A stretch of DNA of 64,000 bases from Pseudomonas luteola NBRC 103146 (GCF_002091675.1 NZ_BDAE01000001.1:372001-436000); one strand, 5' to 3'; shown: positions 48,011 through 58,082, counted from the stretch's first letter. Translations and numbers: made by a program. The notes: generated by a model from the sequence alone, not told the origin.

Positions 48011-49189
48011 ATGCTTTTCTTTTCGCGGCGCGCTAGACCCCTGTTTCAGCGCACTTCCGCGTTGTTTCTGCTAGGGACGGCCCTGACCGGTATGGCAGGC
48101 TGCTCGGACGATTCACAACCGGCCCCCAATCCTCCTCATGTAAGAGTCCAGCGTGTAGCCCTGGAAGAGGTAGCGACTACCACCACCCTGACAGGCGATG
48201 TGCAGGCGCGTATCCAGACCACACTATCATTTCGTATCAACGGCAAGATCAATGAGCGTCTGGTCGATGTGGGTGATCACGTCAAGCAGGGTCAGGTTCT
48301 TGCCCGTCTCGATCCGCAGGATCAGCGCAACAACGTAGCCGCCGCTGAAGCGCAGGTGTTTTCCCAGCAGTCTAGGGCGAACCTTGCCCGTGTGCAGTTC
48401 GAACGGCAAAAGGCGTTGATGCCCAAGGGCTACACCACCCAAAGCCAATATGACGAGGCCCTGGCTGCCCTGAAGGGTGCAGAAAGTGCCTTGAGTGCTG
48501 CGCGTGCTCAGCTGGACGATGCACGCAAGCAGCTCAGTTATGCCAATCTGGTATCGGCCGCCAGCGGCGTGATCACCGAGCGGCAGGCCGAGGTCGGGCA
48601 GGTCGTTCAGGCATCCATGCCGATCTTTACCCTGGCGCAGGAGGGCGACCGCGATGCCGTCTTCAATGTGCAGGAATCGCTACTTGCCCGCGATCCGGGC
48701 AACCAGCCTATCGAGGTCGCCCTGTTGAATGATCCGACGGTGCGCACTACCGGCCATGTGCGCGAGGTTTCGCCGGTCATTTCCCAGCAGAGCGGCACCG
48801 TGCGTGTGAAGGTGCTGCTCGACAAGGTCCCGCCGCAGATGGCGCTGGGGACAACCGTTACGGCGTCATTGGGTACGCCAGACAAGCAGCGCGTCGTGCT
48901 GCCCTGGACAGCGCTCAATGGCACCGTGGAAAAGCCCGCCGTGTGGGTACTGGACGCTGACAACCGCGCCCACCTCAAACCGGTGACAGTTGCCCGGTAC
49001 ATCACCGGACAGGTCATGATCGATGATGGATTGGCACCTGATGACCGCGTCGTGACGGCTGGTGGTCAGCTGCTTTATGACGGACTCAAAGTCGAAGTCG
49101 TCGAGGTCACGGATCATGCGCCCCCTGTTCAGCCTGCTGCCATCCACCCTGGTGATAACGCTAAGGCTCAACAGGGAGCGTCGTCATGA
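48011..49189 (+). CDS. triA: RND efflux periplasmic adaptor (TriA-like)
   Basis: Start set at ATG 48011. The 392-residue lipoprotein (lipobox MAGC) is a membrane fusion protein: lipoyl half-motifs (LSFRINGKINERLVDVGDHVKQGQVLARLDPQDQRN), a coiled-coil hairpin (~residues 100-170), then beta-barrel parts. It links the RND pump to an outer-membrane channel. It overlaps the second adaptor gene by 4 bases. Two adaptors plus one RND pump is the arrangement of TriABC in P. aeruginosa, which expels triclosan. The symbol is by this architecture. Confidence 0.88.
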   Translation: MLFFSRRARPLFQRTSALFLLGTALTGMAGCSDDSQPAPNPPHVRVQRVALEEVATTTTLTGDVQARIQTTLSFRINGKINERLVDVGDHVKQGQVLARLDPQDQRNNVAAAEAQVFSQQSRANLARVQFERQKALMPKGYTTQSQYDEALAALKGAESALSAARAQLDDARKQLSYANLVSAASGVITERQAEVGQVVQASMPIFTLAQEGDRDAVFNVQESLLARDPGNQPIEVALLNDPTVRTTGHVREVSPVISQQSGTVRVKVLLDKVPPQMALGTTVTASLGTPDKQRVVLPWTALNGTVEKPAVWVLDADNRAHLKPVTVARYITGQVMIDDGLAPDDRVVTAGGQLLYDGLKVEVVEVTDHAPPVQPAAIHPGDNAKAQQGASS

Positions 49190-50259
49190 GCAGGATACGT
49201 GTTCTTCTACTGGGCCTCGTGGCGCTGCTGGCCGCGTGCTCCGACAAGCAGGAACCACCGCCTCCGGTCCGCCCGGTACTGTTCGTTGAGGCCAAACCCC
49301 AGCAGGCACGCGCGCTCGGTGCCTTTACCGGGAATATTCAGGCACGGTATGAATCAACCTTGAGCTTTCGCGTAGGCGGGCGCATTGCCCAGCGCAAGGC
49401 TGATGTAGGCGATGTGGTGAAGAAAGGCACCTTGCTGGCTGCGCTGGACCCGACCGATCAGCAGAATGCTTACCGCAGCAGCGAAGGTGATCTGGCCCAG
49501 GCTCAGGCCCAGTGGATGGATGCCGAGGCCGATGCCAAGCGGCAGCAGGCCCTGTATGCCAAGGGTGTCGGGTCCAAGGCGCAGCTGGACCAGGTCATGG
49601 CCCAGTTGCATACGGCTCGCGCTGCACGTGATCGCGCCCAGGCCGCCCGGGATCAGGCCCGCAACCAGCTCTCCTACAGTGAGCTATATAGCGATTTCGA
49701 TGGTGTGATTACGGCCTGGCATGCCGAAACCGGGCAGGTAGTATCCCCTGGTCAACAAGTAGTCACCCTGGCGCGTCCCGAAGTGAAGGAGGCGGTTGTA
49801 GACCTGCCGGCAGGTCTGGCAGAGACACTGCCGGCCGACACGACGTTTACCATCACCTCGCAGTTGGAGCCTTCGGTCTCTACCACCGGCCGCATCCGTG
49901 AGCTGGCGCCTCAGGCCGACGCCATGACACGAACCCGGAGGGTACGACTCACGCTGGCCGAACTGCCCCCAACGTTCCGCCTGGGCTCGCTGGTAACGGT
50001 AACGCTAACCAATGATGCGCCCCGTGAGCTTACCGAGCTGCCGGCCAGTGCATTGCTTGAGCGGGATGGCAAGACGTGCGTCTGGATCGTCGACCCTGAT
50101 ACCAAAACCGTTTCATTGCGCGAGGTCCATGTGCTGACCCGAGATGAGCGGAGCATTACGGTCGATAACGGCCTGAACGCGGGCGAGCGGGTCGTGACGG
50201 CCGGCGTACACAGCCTCAAACCTGGACAAGACGTGAAAATGGATGTGGAACAGCGCTGA
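49186..50259 (+). CDS. triB: RND efflux periplasmic adaptor (TriB-like)
   Basis: The 357-residue second adaptor is also a lipoprotein (lipobox LAAC, then SDKQEPPPP). It has the same lipoyl layout (LSFRVGGRIAQRKADVGDVVKKGTLLAALDPTDQQN) and an Ala/Gln/Arg-rich coiled coil (residues ~95-165). Overlaps: ATGA with triA and TGATG with the pump gene, so all three are translated together. Both adaptors share about the same length but differ in sequence, as expected for a heteromeric collar. Confidence 0.9.
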   Translation: MSRIRVLLLGLVALLAACSDKQEPPPPVRPVLFVEAKPQQARALGAFTGNIQARYESTLSFRVGGRIAQRKADVGDVVKKGTLLAALDPTDQQNAYRSSEGDLAQAQAQWMDAEADAKRQQALYAKGVGSKAQLDQVMAQLHTARAARDRAQAARDQARNQLSYSELYSDFDGVITAWHAETGQVVSPGQQVVTLARPEVKEAVVDLPAGLAETLPADTTFTITSQLEPSVSTTGRIRELAPQADAMTRTRRVRLTLAELPPTFRLGSLVTVTLTNDAPRELTELPASALLERDGKTCVWIVDPDTKTVSLREVHVLTRDERSITVDNGLNAGERVVTAGVHSLKPGQDVKMDVEQR

Positions 50260-53200
50260 TGAAATCCTTCAACCTTTCTGACTGGGCGCTGCGTCACCAG
50301 TCCTTTATCTGGTACATCATGTTTGTCGCGCTGTTGATGGGAACCTATTCCTACTTCAACCTTGGCCGCGAAGAGGACCCCTCGTTCACCATCAAGACCA
50401 TGGTGATCCAGACCCAGTGGCCGGGCGCGACCACCCAGGAAACCCTGGAGCAGGTCACCGACCGGATCGAAAAGAAACTCGAAGAGCTGGATTCGCTGGA
50501 TTACACCAAGAGCTTTACCCGGCCGGGCTTGAGCACGGTGTTTGTGTACCTGCGCGATACCACTAGCGACAAGGAAATCCCCAATATCTGGTATCAGGTC
50601 CGTAAGAAGATTTCCGATATACAGGGACAGTTTCCACAAGGCATTCAAGGGCCGGCCTTCAATGACGAGTTCGGCGATGTATTCGGCAGTATTTATGCCT
50701 TTACTGGCGACGGTATCTCGTACCGGCAGCTGCGCGATTACGTAGAGCGGGTGCGCCTGGACATCCGTGCAGTGCCGGACCTGGGCAAGGTTGAACTCAT
50801 GGGCGCGCAGAACGAGGTCATCTACCTCGACTTCTCGACGCGCAAGCTGGCAGCACTAGGGCTCGATCAGCGGCAGATCATGCAGAGCCTGCAGGCACAG
50901 AATGCCGTGACGCCTTCCGGCGTAATCGAGGCCGGTCCAGAACGCGTTTCGGTACGCACCTCTGGTGAATTCAAGTCAGAGAAAGACCTGGAGGCCGTCA
51001 ACCTTCGGATCAATGACCGCTTTTACCGTCTGGCTGATCTGGCCACTATCCACCGTGATTATGCCGATCCGCCTACGTCCCTGTTCCGCTTCAACGGCGA
51101 GCCGGCCCTGGGACTGGCGATTGCCATGCGCAAGGGCGGCAACGTGCAGACCTTTGGTGCGGCGCTGTCCGAACGGATGAAGGCGATTACCGGTGAGCTA
51201 CCGGTCGGGGTGGGCGTGCATCAGGTGTCCAACCAGGCCGAGGTGGTGGAGAAGGCGTCCAGCAGCTTTACCCATGCGCTGTTCGAGGCGGTCATCATCG
51301 TGTTGGTGGTGAGCTTTATCAGCCTGGGTCTGCGTGCCGGGCTGGTGGTAGCCTGCTCAATCCCTCTCGTGCTCGCCATGGTGTTTCTGTTCATGGAATA
51401 CAGCGGTATCACCATGCAGCGGATCTCCCTGGGCGCCTTGATCATTGCCTTGGGCCTTTTGGTGGATGACGCCATGATCACCGTCGAGATGATGGTGACC
51501 CGGCTGGAAGAGGGCGACTCGCTCCACAAGGCGGCCACCTACGCTTATGACCACACGGCCTTTCCGATGCTGACCGGCACGCTGGTCACCGTGGCGGGAT
51601 TCGTGCCTATCGGCCTCAACAAGAGTACCGCCGGGCAATACACCTTTACGTTGTTTGCCGTGATTGCCGTGGCGCTGATCCTGTCGTGGATCGTGGCGGT
51701 GCTGTTCTCACCGGTGATGGGCGTGCACCTGCTACCCAAGTCGCTCAAGCATAAAAAGGAAAAGGGGCCGGGACGACTGGCGCGCTGGTCCCAGAGCTCG
51801 CTGGTCTGGTCCATGCGGCACCGCTGGCTGACCATCATCATGACGGTGTTGCTCTTTGCGGCCGCGCTGTTCTGCATGCGTTTCGTGCAGAACCAGTTCT
51901 TCCCGTCCTCGGATCGGCCGGAAATTCTGGTGGACTTGAACCTGCCGCAGAACAGCTCCGTGCTGGAAACCCGTGCGCAAATGGATCGTTTCGAGGCATC
52001 CCTCAAGGGAGACCCAGACATTGCCCGCTGGAGTTCGTATGTAGGACAGGGCGCGGTGCGCTTCTACCTGCCGCTGGATCAACAGCTCAATAACCCGTTT
52101 TATGGACAGGTCGTTATTGTCAGCAAGGACCTGGAGGCCCGTAATCGGCTGATTCCCAAACTCAAGGAGCGACTCAAGAACGAATTTGTCGGGCTCGATG
52201 GGTATGTACAGCCTCTGGAGATGGGGCCGCCAGTAGGACGGCCGATCCAGTATCGCGTCAGTGGTCCCAGCATTTCCGAGGTGCGTAAGCAGGCGCTGGC
52301 ATTGGCCAGCGCCATCAGTGCCAACCCGCATATCAGCGATATCCTTTTCGACTGGAACGAGCCGGGGCGGATGCTGAAGATCGATGTGAACCAGGACCGT
52401 ACCCGCCAGTTGGGGCTATCGTCCCAGGACGTGGCCCAAATCATGAACGGCGTGGTGAGTGGTACGCCCATTACACAGGTGCGTGACAGCATCTACCTCG
52501 TCAACGTGGTAGGACGCTCTGAAGATGCCGAGCGCAGCTCTATCGAGACCGTGGAAAACCTACAGATCGTGACGCCCTCGGGCACCTCGATTCCGCTCAA
52601 ATCCTTTGCCACGGTGGGGTACGAGATGGAGCAGCCGCTGGTATGGCGGCGTAACCGCCAGCCAACCATTACGCTTAAGGCCACTATCGAGGGTTCTATC
52701 CAGGCGCCGGATCTGATCAAGGCTCTTCAGCCCAAGATCGATGAGTTCAAAGGTAACCTGCCACTCAACTATCAGGTCAACGTAGGCGGTACCGTAGAGG
52801 AAAGCGGCAAGGCGCAAAAGCCTATTGCAAGCGTAATCCCGCTCATGCTGTTCCTGATGGCCACGTTCCTGATGATTCAGCTCCAGAGCGTTCAGAAGAT
52901 GTTCCTGGTTGCCAGTGTGGCGCCGCTGGGGCTGATCGGGGTCGTACTGGCGCTGGTGCCCACAGGAACGCCGCTGGGCTTCGTGGCCATTCTGGGAGTG
53001 CTGGCGTTGATTGGGATCATCATCCGCAACTCGGTCATCCTGGTAACCCAGATTGATGAGTTCGAGCAGGATGGGCGTCATCCCTGGGATGCGGTCATTG
53101 AGGCGACCAATCATCGACGTCGGCCGATTCTGCTGACAGCCGCTGCCGCCAGCCTGGGCATGATTCCCATCGCCCGGGAGGTCTTCTGGGGGCCGATGGC

Positions 53201-53309
53201 CTATGCGATGATCGGTGGCATTGTGGCAGCAACCCTGCTCACGCTGCTGTTCCTGCCAGCGCTATACGTGACCTGGTATCGCATCCGCGAACCAAGCAAA
53301 GCGCAATAA
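50259..53309 (+). CDS. triC: RND efflux pump (TriC-like)
   Basis: The 1016-residue inner-membrane proton antiporter has 12 helices and two large periplasmic loops. The start NLSDWALRHQSFIWYIMFVALLMGTYSYFNLGREEDPSFTIK, the helix-4 motif GLLVDDAMITVEMMV with the proton-relay Asp pair, and ALIGIIIRNSVILV in helix 10 are clear. It belongs to the HAE-type pumps with an adaptor pair. No outer-membrane factor gene is nearby; in P. aeruginosa TriABC borrows OpmH. A GC-rich hairpin (53333-53361) follows. Confidence 0.93.
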   Translation: MKSFNLSDWALRHQSFIWYIMFVALLMGTYSYFNLGREEDPSFTIKTMVIQTQWPGATTQETLEQVTDRIEKKLEELDSLDYTKSFTRPGLSTVFVYLRDTTSDKEIPNIWYQVRKKISDIQGQFPQGIQGPAFNDEFGDVFGSIYAFTGDGISYRQLRDYVERVRLDIRAVPDLGKVELMGAQNEVIYLDFSTRKLAALGLDQRQIMQSLQAQNAVTPSGVIEAGPERVSVRTSGEFKSEKDLEAVNLRINDRFYRLADLATIHRDYADPPTSLFRFNGEPALGLAIAMRKGGNVQTFGAALSERMKAITGELPVGVGVHQVSNQAEVVEKASSSFTHALFEAVIIVLVVSFISLGLRAGLVVACSIPLVLAMVFLFMEYSGITMQRISLGALIIALGLLVDDAMITVEMMVTRLEEGDSLHKAATYAYDHTAFPMLTGTLVTVAGFVPIGLNKSTAGQYTFTLFAVIAVALILSWIVAVLFSPVMGVHLLPKSLKHKKEKGPGRLARWSQSSLVWSMRHRWLTIIMTVLLFAAALFCMRFVQNQFFPSSDRPEILVDLNLPQNSSVLETRAQMDRFEASLKGDPDIARWSSYVGQGAVRFYLPLDQQLNNPFYGQVVIVSKDLEARNRLIPKLKERLKNEFVGLDGYVQPLEMGPPVGRPIQYRVSGPSISEVRKQALALASAISANPHISDILFDWNEPGRMLKIDVNQDRTRQLGLSSQDVAQIMNGVVSGTPITQVRDSIYLVNVVGRSEDAERSSIETVENLQIVTPSGTSIPLKSFATVGYEMEQPLVWRRNRQPTITLKATIEGSIQAPDLIKALQPKIDEFKGNLPLNYQVNVGGTVEESGKAQKPIASVIPLMLFLMATFLMIQLQSVQKMFLVASVAPLGLIGVVLALVPTGTPLGFVAILGVLALIGIIIRNSVILVTQIDEFEQDGRHPWDAVIEATNHRRRPILLTAAAASLGMIPIAREVFWGPMAYAMIGGIVAATLLTLLFLPALYVTWYRIREPSKAQ

Positions 53310-53555
53310 GGAAAGAAGAAAAAACGGCAGCTGAACCGCCCCGGAGGGGTCGGGCGGTTCCAGCATGCCACAAGGAGCTATCTCCGGAGCTGCAGCAGGG
53401 TACGGGAGGGAGAAACCCAGTGCTAAAAGATTCTCGTCAGGGCTAACGAGAAGAGCACCGGCAGTGCTGCAGCTCACATGGACAAGAATAAAAGCGTAAC
53501 ATCTGGAAATAAATAGGCTGCTAAGCGAAACAGCGTTACGGAGCAGGCAACAATA

Positions 53556-54494
53556 ATGGATACGTTACAAGGCATGCGGATTTTTACCCGGGTGGTCGAC
53601 GCGGGCAGTTTTACGGCCGCTGCGGCCTTGCTGGATTTATCAACGGCGCAGGTTTCCCGGGTGATTTCCGACCTGGAGACGCATCTACAAACACGGTTGT
53701 TACACCGTACTACCCGCCGGCTGGCGCTAACGGAGGCTGGGGAGCGCTATCTGGAGCGCTGCCGGGGCATTCTCGATTCGGTAGCCGAAGCCGAGGCCGA
53801 AGCCAGTGGTGCACACCTTAAGCCTTCCGGCCGGTTGCGCGTGCACTCCCTGACTGGGCTGGGAACCGAACACCTGGCGCCTCTGGCGGCGCTCTATGCC
53901 GAGCGCTATCCAGATGTCACGCTGGATTTCACCCTGTCCCAGAATCGTCCTGACCTGATCGAAGAAGGCTACGACGTTGCGATTACCATGGATCGGCATC
54001 TGCCTGACTCCGAACTGGTCGCCCAACGGCTTGGTGAGGTCTATAGCGTCGTCTGTGCCTCGCCCGATTACTTGGCCAAGTGGGGCACGCCCCATCATCC
54101 GCGCGATCTGGACCAGCACACGTGCCTGTTGCTTCAGGACCCCACATTTCCCGAGGAGTGGGTATTTACCAAGCCGGACGAAGAAACGTCGATCAAGCCT
54201 CGCTCGATCTATCAGGTAAATGTTGCGGATGCACTGGCCAATACGGCCAAGGCCGGACTCGGCCTGTGCCTGTTGCCCAGCTTTATTGCTGCACCGGCCT
54301 TGCGGGAAGGCGGGCTCGTGCGGGTATTGCCCGAGTATCGCCTGCGTGAGCGCAGTGTCTATGCGCTGTATCCGTCCCGACGCTTCCTGGATGCCAAGAT
54401 CAAGGCGTGGGTGGATATCCTCAAGGAAGAGCTACCCAGACGGTTTAGCAACGACGATGACATCGTAGCCATGCATTCCTACTGGGCCATCTGA
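53556..54494 (+). CDS. LysR family transcriptional regulator
   Basis: The 312-residue regulator has an N-terminal winged helix (GMRIFTRVVDAGSFTAAAALLDLSTAQVSRVISDLETHLQTRLLHRTTRR) and a substrate-binding domain, in the DsdC/CrgA-like LysR subgroup. It follows the efflux pump gene on the same strand after 246 bases. It could regulate triABC or a distant target; no divergent partner gene is next to it. Confidence 0.92.
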   Translation: MDTLQGMRIFTRVVDAGSFTAAAALLDLSTAQVSRVISDLETHLQTRLLHRTTRRLALTEAGERYLERCRGILDSVAEAEAEASGAHLKPSGRLRVHSLTGLGTEHLAPLAALYAERYPDVTLDFTLSQNRPDLIEEGYDVAITMDRHLPDSELVAQRLGEVYSVVCASPDYLAKWGTPHHPRDLDQHTCLLLQDPTFPEEWVFTKPDEETSIKPRSIYQVNVADALANTAKAGLGLCLLPSFIAAPALREGGLVRVLPEYRLRERSVYALYPSRRFLDAKIKAWVDILKEELPRRFSNDDDIVAMHSYWAI

Positions 54495-54616
54495 GCCTGC
54501 CTCGCCTGGAATACTTGCGCAATTGGTAAATCTCTATGTACCCAGGCGATATTTTTCAATAATTGTTACGCGTTATCCTAGTGATGAACCCAATCCAAGG
54601 GTGTCAGGAGTTCATC

Positions 54617-54805
54617 ATGTTACGTTTGTTTACTGCCTCGATTCTTGCTGTATCTGCTGTTGCTTTTACCCAGGTGAGCTTTGCCCGTGATTCCTACGAG
54701 CAGAACTACAAGCTCGTCAACCAGAACCATGCTGTCATGGAGCGCTTCCAGCAAGCGCAACAGACTCAGAAAGCCCAGCAAGACCAGCAGGTTTCCCAGC
54801 GTTAA
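54617..54805 (+). CDS. Small Gln-rich secreted peptide
   Basis: Start set at ATG 54617, 7 bases after AGGAG. The 62-residue product has a signal peptide (MLRLFTASILAVSAVAF up to VSFA) and a mature part of about 39 residues with a short Tyr/Asn section and then a Gln-rich end (QQAQQTQKAQQDQQVSQR). I do not recognise the family. It is followed by about 220 bases and a strong terminator, so it is a separate transcript. Confidence 0.7.
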   Translation: MLRLFTASILAVSAVAFTQVSFARDSYEQNYKLVNQNHAVMERFQQAQQTQKAQQDQQVSQR

Positions 54806-55022
54806 TCCCGTTTGGCCCAGGCGCCCGCCGCGCCAAACGTCGTCTTCAGGACCTGCTCGTTTTCGGAGCGTTTCCGCCACTGCCAGAAGTTTCCCCCCTT
54901 ATGGACCATGCTCACGGTGTGAGGATGTGCATTTCCATTGCCTTCAGGCGTGACGCAACTGCTTGTCGATAGCGCAGGTTCTCAAGGAAAAACCATTCTG
55001 CTCCTTTGGTTTTTCATGTTTT

Positions 55023-55050
55023 AGCCGCATCCCTTGATGCGGCTTTTTTA
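55023..55050 (+). terminator. Rho-independent terminator
   Basis: AGCCGCATC pairs with GATGCGGCT around CCTT... followed by TTTTTT. It ends the transcript from 54617 and lies 60 bases before the aminopeptidase start. Confidence 0.9.
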
Positions 55051-55109
55051 TATCTGCGGTATTTATTGCAGGACTGCTTCAACTGCATCCCTTGCCTACC
55101 GGAGAGTAC

Positions 55110-56918
55110 ATGTCCCATCAAGACCTCGTTTCCATTCCTGATCGTCTGGCCGCCTTGCGTCAGATCATGCATGAAGAGGGCGTCGATGCCTGCCTGATTC
55201 CGTCCGCCGATCCGCACCTGTCGGAGTACCTGCCCGAGCGTTGGCAAGGGCGGTCATGGCTATCGGGTTTCACGGGCTCGGCCGGTACGCTGATCGTGGC
55301 AAAGGATTTTGCCGGCGTCTGGACGGACAGCCGCTACTGGGAACAGGCCCAGGCTGAGCTGGCAGGTTCGGGCGTGGAGCTGATGAAGCTGGTGGCCGGC
55401 GGCATGCAGGCCCACATCGACTGGATGGCCGAGCATGTACCGACGGATGGCACCGTGGCGGTGGATGGGGCTGTGCTGTCGCTGGGTGCCGCCGAGGCGC
55501 TGCGCAAGGCTTTTGCCGATAAGAACATTTCGCTACGCACCACTATCGACCTGATCGACCGTATCTGGCCCGAGCGGCCCGCACTGCCTGCGGCGCCGGT
55601 ATACGCTCACGAGGCGCCATACGCACCGGTATCCCGCACTGAAAAGCTGGAGCAGGTACGCAAGGCCATGGCCGAGCAAGGAGCTGACTGGCATTTCATT
55701 TCCAGCTTGGATGATATTGCCTGGCTGTTCAACCTGCGTGGTGCCGATGTGTCCTATAACCCGGTCTTTCTGGCCCATGCGTTGATCGGGCCGGGTCAGG
55801 TGCAGCTGTTCGTGGGTGCCGGGAAAATTCCGGCGGCTCTTGAGCGCACCCTGAACGAAGCCGGTATCCAGCTGGCCGCCTATGGCGCAGCCCATGGTGC
55901 TCTGGCGGCACTGCCTGCCGGGTCAAGTCTGCTGGTCGATCCGGCGCGCGTCACCTACGGCCTGGTGGAAGGCGTGCCCTCCAGCGTCAAGCGCATCGAA
56001 GCGATCAACCCTTCCACCCTGTTCAAGTCCCGCAAGACGGCAGCCGAAGCACAGCATGTGCGTGAGGCCATGGAACAGGATGGCGCGGCCTTGTGCGAAT
56101 TCTTCGCCCAGTTCGAGGCGGCACTTGAGGCGGGAGAGCGGGTGACCGAGCTGACGGTGGATGAGTGGCTGACCGCTGCCCGCACACGCCGTCCCAATTT
56201 TGTCTCCCTGAGTTTCTCTACTATTGCAGGCTATAACGCAGGGGGCGCGCTGCCCCATTACCATGCAACAGAAGAGGCACATTCCGTTATCGAGGGCGAC
56301 GGCCTGCTGCTGATCGACTCCGGCGGTCAGTACCTGGGAGGCACGACGGATATCACCCGCGTTGTGCCCATTGGCACGCCCAACGACGAGCAGAAGCGTG
56401 ACTTCACCCGTGTACTCAAGGGCATGATCGCGTTGTCCAGAACGCGTTTTCCGGCAGGCATCGCGTCGCAGATGCTCGATGCGATTGCCCGTGCGCCCAT
56501 CTGGGAAGCGGGCATCGATTACGGTCATGGAACCGGGCATGGGGTAGGATACTTCCTGAACGTACACGAGGGGCCGCAATCCATCACGTTCTATGGTCAA
56601 CCATCCCCCAACAGTGCCATGCGGGAAGGTATGATCACGTCCAACGAACCCGGTATCTACCGGCCCGGGCAATGGGGCGTGCGGATCGAGAACCTGCTGC
56701 TCAACGTGGCCGAGCCTGAAACCGAGTTCGGCCAGTTCATGCGTTTCGAAACCTTGACGCTGTGCCCGATCGATACCCGCTGTATCGACCGTATGCTTAT
56801 GCGTGAAGATGAGATCGCCTGGCTGAACGCCTACCACGCCGAGGTGCGTGAGCGTGTCCGTCCGCTGGTCAGCGGTGCGGCGCGCGATTGGTTGGACACT
56901 CGAACCCGGCCGCTATAA
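55110..56918 (+). CDS. M24B Xaa-Pro aminopeptidase family protein
   Basis: Start set at ATG 55110 after GGAGAG. The 602-residue dimetal enzyme removes N-terminal residues before proline. It has two creatinase-type N-terminal domains and a C-terminal pita-bread fold; metal ligands are the two Asp in LIDSGGQYLGGTTDITR, the His in GHGTGHGVGYFL, the Glu in NEPGIYRPGQ and the Glu in FETLTLCPID. No signal peptide, so it is cytoplasmic. Length fits the three-domain eukaryote-like aminopeptidase P class. Confidence 0.95.
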   Translation: MSHQDLVSIPDRLAALRQIMHEEGVDACLIPSADPHLSEYLPERWQGRSWLSGFTGSAGTLIVAKDFAGVWTDSRYWEQAQAELAGSGVELMKLVAGGMQAHIDWMAEHVPTDGTVAVDGAVLSLGAAEALRKAFADKNISLRTTIDLIDRIWPERPALPAAPVYAHEAPYAPVSRTEKLEQVRKAMAEQGADWHFISSLDDIAWLFNLRGADVSYNPVFLAHALIGPGQVQLFVGAGKIPAALERTLNEAGIQLAAYGAAHGALAALPAGSSLLVDPARVTYGLVEGVPSSVKRIEAINPSTLFKSRKTAAEAQHVREAMEQDGAALCEFFAQFEAALEAGERVTELTVDEWLTAARTRRPNFVSLSFSTIAGYNAGGALPHYHATEEAHSVIEGDGLLLIDSGGQYLGGTTDITRVVPIGTPNDEQKRDFTRVLKGMIALSRTRFPAGIASQMLDAIARAPIWEAGIDYGHGTGHGVGYFLNVHEGPQSITFYGQPSPNSAMREGMITSNEPGIYRPGQWGVRIENLLLNVAEPETEFGQFMRFETLTLCPIDTRCIDRMLMREDEIAWLNAYHAEVRERVRPLVSGAARDWLDTRTRPL

Positions 56919-56989
56919 GCGTCCGTTTATTTACCGCCATGGAAGTCGGCCACAAGCGGGCTTCCTCGGGTGGTTCTCAAGGAATACCC

Positions 56990-58030
56990 ATGAACGACCA
57001 TAGTCAGCAATTCGCCAGCGACAACTATTCAGGGATCTGCCCGGAAGCTTGGGCGGCCATGGCCGAAGCCAATCACGGGCACGATACCGCCTATGGTAAT
57101 GATGCCTGGACGGCCCGCGCCGCAGATCACTTCCGCGAATTGTTCGAAACCGATTGCGAAGTCTTCTTTGCCTTCAACGGTACTGCTGCAAACTCCCTGG
57201 CCCTGGCGGCCCTGTGCCAGTCCTATCACAGCGTGATCTGCGCCGAGACGGCCCACGTGGAGACGGACGAATGCGGTGCCCCGGAGTTCTTTTCCAACGG
57301 CTCCAAACTCCTGTTGGCCCCGACCACCCAGGGCAAGCTGACGCCTGATGCCATTCGCCAGATTGCCACCAAGCGCAAGGATATTCATTTTCCCAAGCCC
57401 CGAGCGGTCAGCATTACCCAGGTTACAGAAGTCGGCACGCTGTATAGCCTCGACGAGCTGAATGCCGTAGCCGATACCTGCCGCGACCTCGGCTTGCGTC
57501 TGCATATGGACGGCTCGCGCTTTTCCAACGCGGTGGCAAGCCTTGGCTGCACACCGGCCGAGGTGACGTGGAAGGCCGGCGTTGACGTACTCTGCTTTGG
57601 TGGCACCAAGAACGGCATGGCGGTGGGCGAGGCGATCCTGTTCTTCAACCGTGACCTGGCCGAAGACTTTGAGTACCGCTGCAAGCAGGCCGGTCAACTG
57701 GCGTCGAAGATGCGTTTTCTCTCCGCGCCGTGGGTGGGCATTCTCGAAAACAATGCCTGGCTGCGTTATGCCGAACACGCCAACCACTGCGCCCAGCTCC
57801 TGGCTGATCTGGTGAAAGACGTGCCCGGGCTGAGCCTGATGTTTCCGGTGCAGGCCAACTCGGTGTTCCTGCAGCTTTCCGAGCCGGCGCTGGAGCGGCT
57901 GCGTGCCCGTGGCTGGCGCTTCTATACCTTTATCGGCAGCGGTGGTGCCCGTTTCATGTGTTCCTGGGACACTCAGGAGTCCCGCGTACGTGAGCTGGCT
58001 CGGGATATCCGCGACGCCATGCAGTCCTGA
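56990..58030 (+). CDS. ltaE: Low-specificity L-threonine aldolase
   Basis: Start set at ATG 56990 after AAGGAA. The 346-residue PLP enzyme splits L-threonine/allo-threonine to glycine and acetaldehyde. Motifs: FASDNYSGICPEAW, FNGTAANSLALAAL, AETAHVETDECGAPEFF, HMDGSRFSNA, and the PLP lysine in CFGGTKNGMAVGEA. It lies 71 bases after the aminopeptidase gene and may share its transcript; a terminator follows. Confidence 0.93.
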   Translation: MNDHSQQFASDNYSGICPEAWAAMAEANHGHDTAYGNDAWTARAADHFRELFETDCEVFFAFNGTAANSLALAALCQSYHSVICAETAHVETDECGAPEFFSNGSKLLLAPTTQGKLTPDAIRQIATKRKDIHFPKPRAVSITQVTEVGTLYSLDELNAVADTCRDLGLRLHMDGSRFSNAVASLGCTPAEVTWKAGVDVLCFGGTKNGMAVGEAILFFNRDLAEDFEYRCKQAGQLASKMRFLSAPWVGILENNAWLRYAEHANHCAQLLADLVKDVPGLSLMFPVQANSVFLQLSEPALERLRARGWRFYTFIGSGGARFMCSWDTQESRVRELARDIRDAMQS

Positions 58031-58048
58031 TCAGGCCTGCGCTCTTGA

Positions 58049-58082
58049 AAACGCCGTACAGCGATCCTGTACGGCGTTTTTG
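58049..58082. terminator. Bidirectional terminator
   Basis: AAAACGCCGTACAG pairs with CTGTACGGCGTTTT around CGATC between the convergent threonine aldolase and MFS genes. Confidence 0.9.

Noticed and set aside
53262-53477. 71-residue open frame on the minus strand after the RND pump gene
   Set aside because: It overlaps the 3' end of triC and a GC-rich hairpin, and shows no recognisable features.
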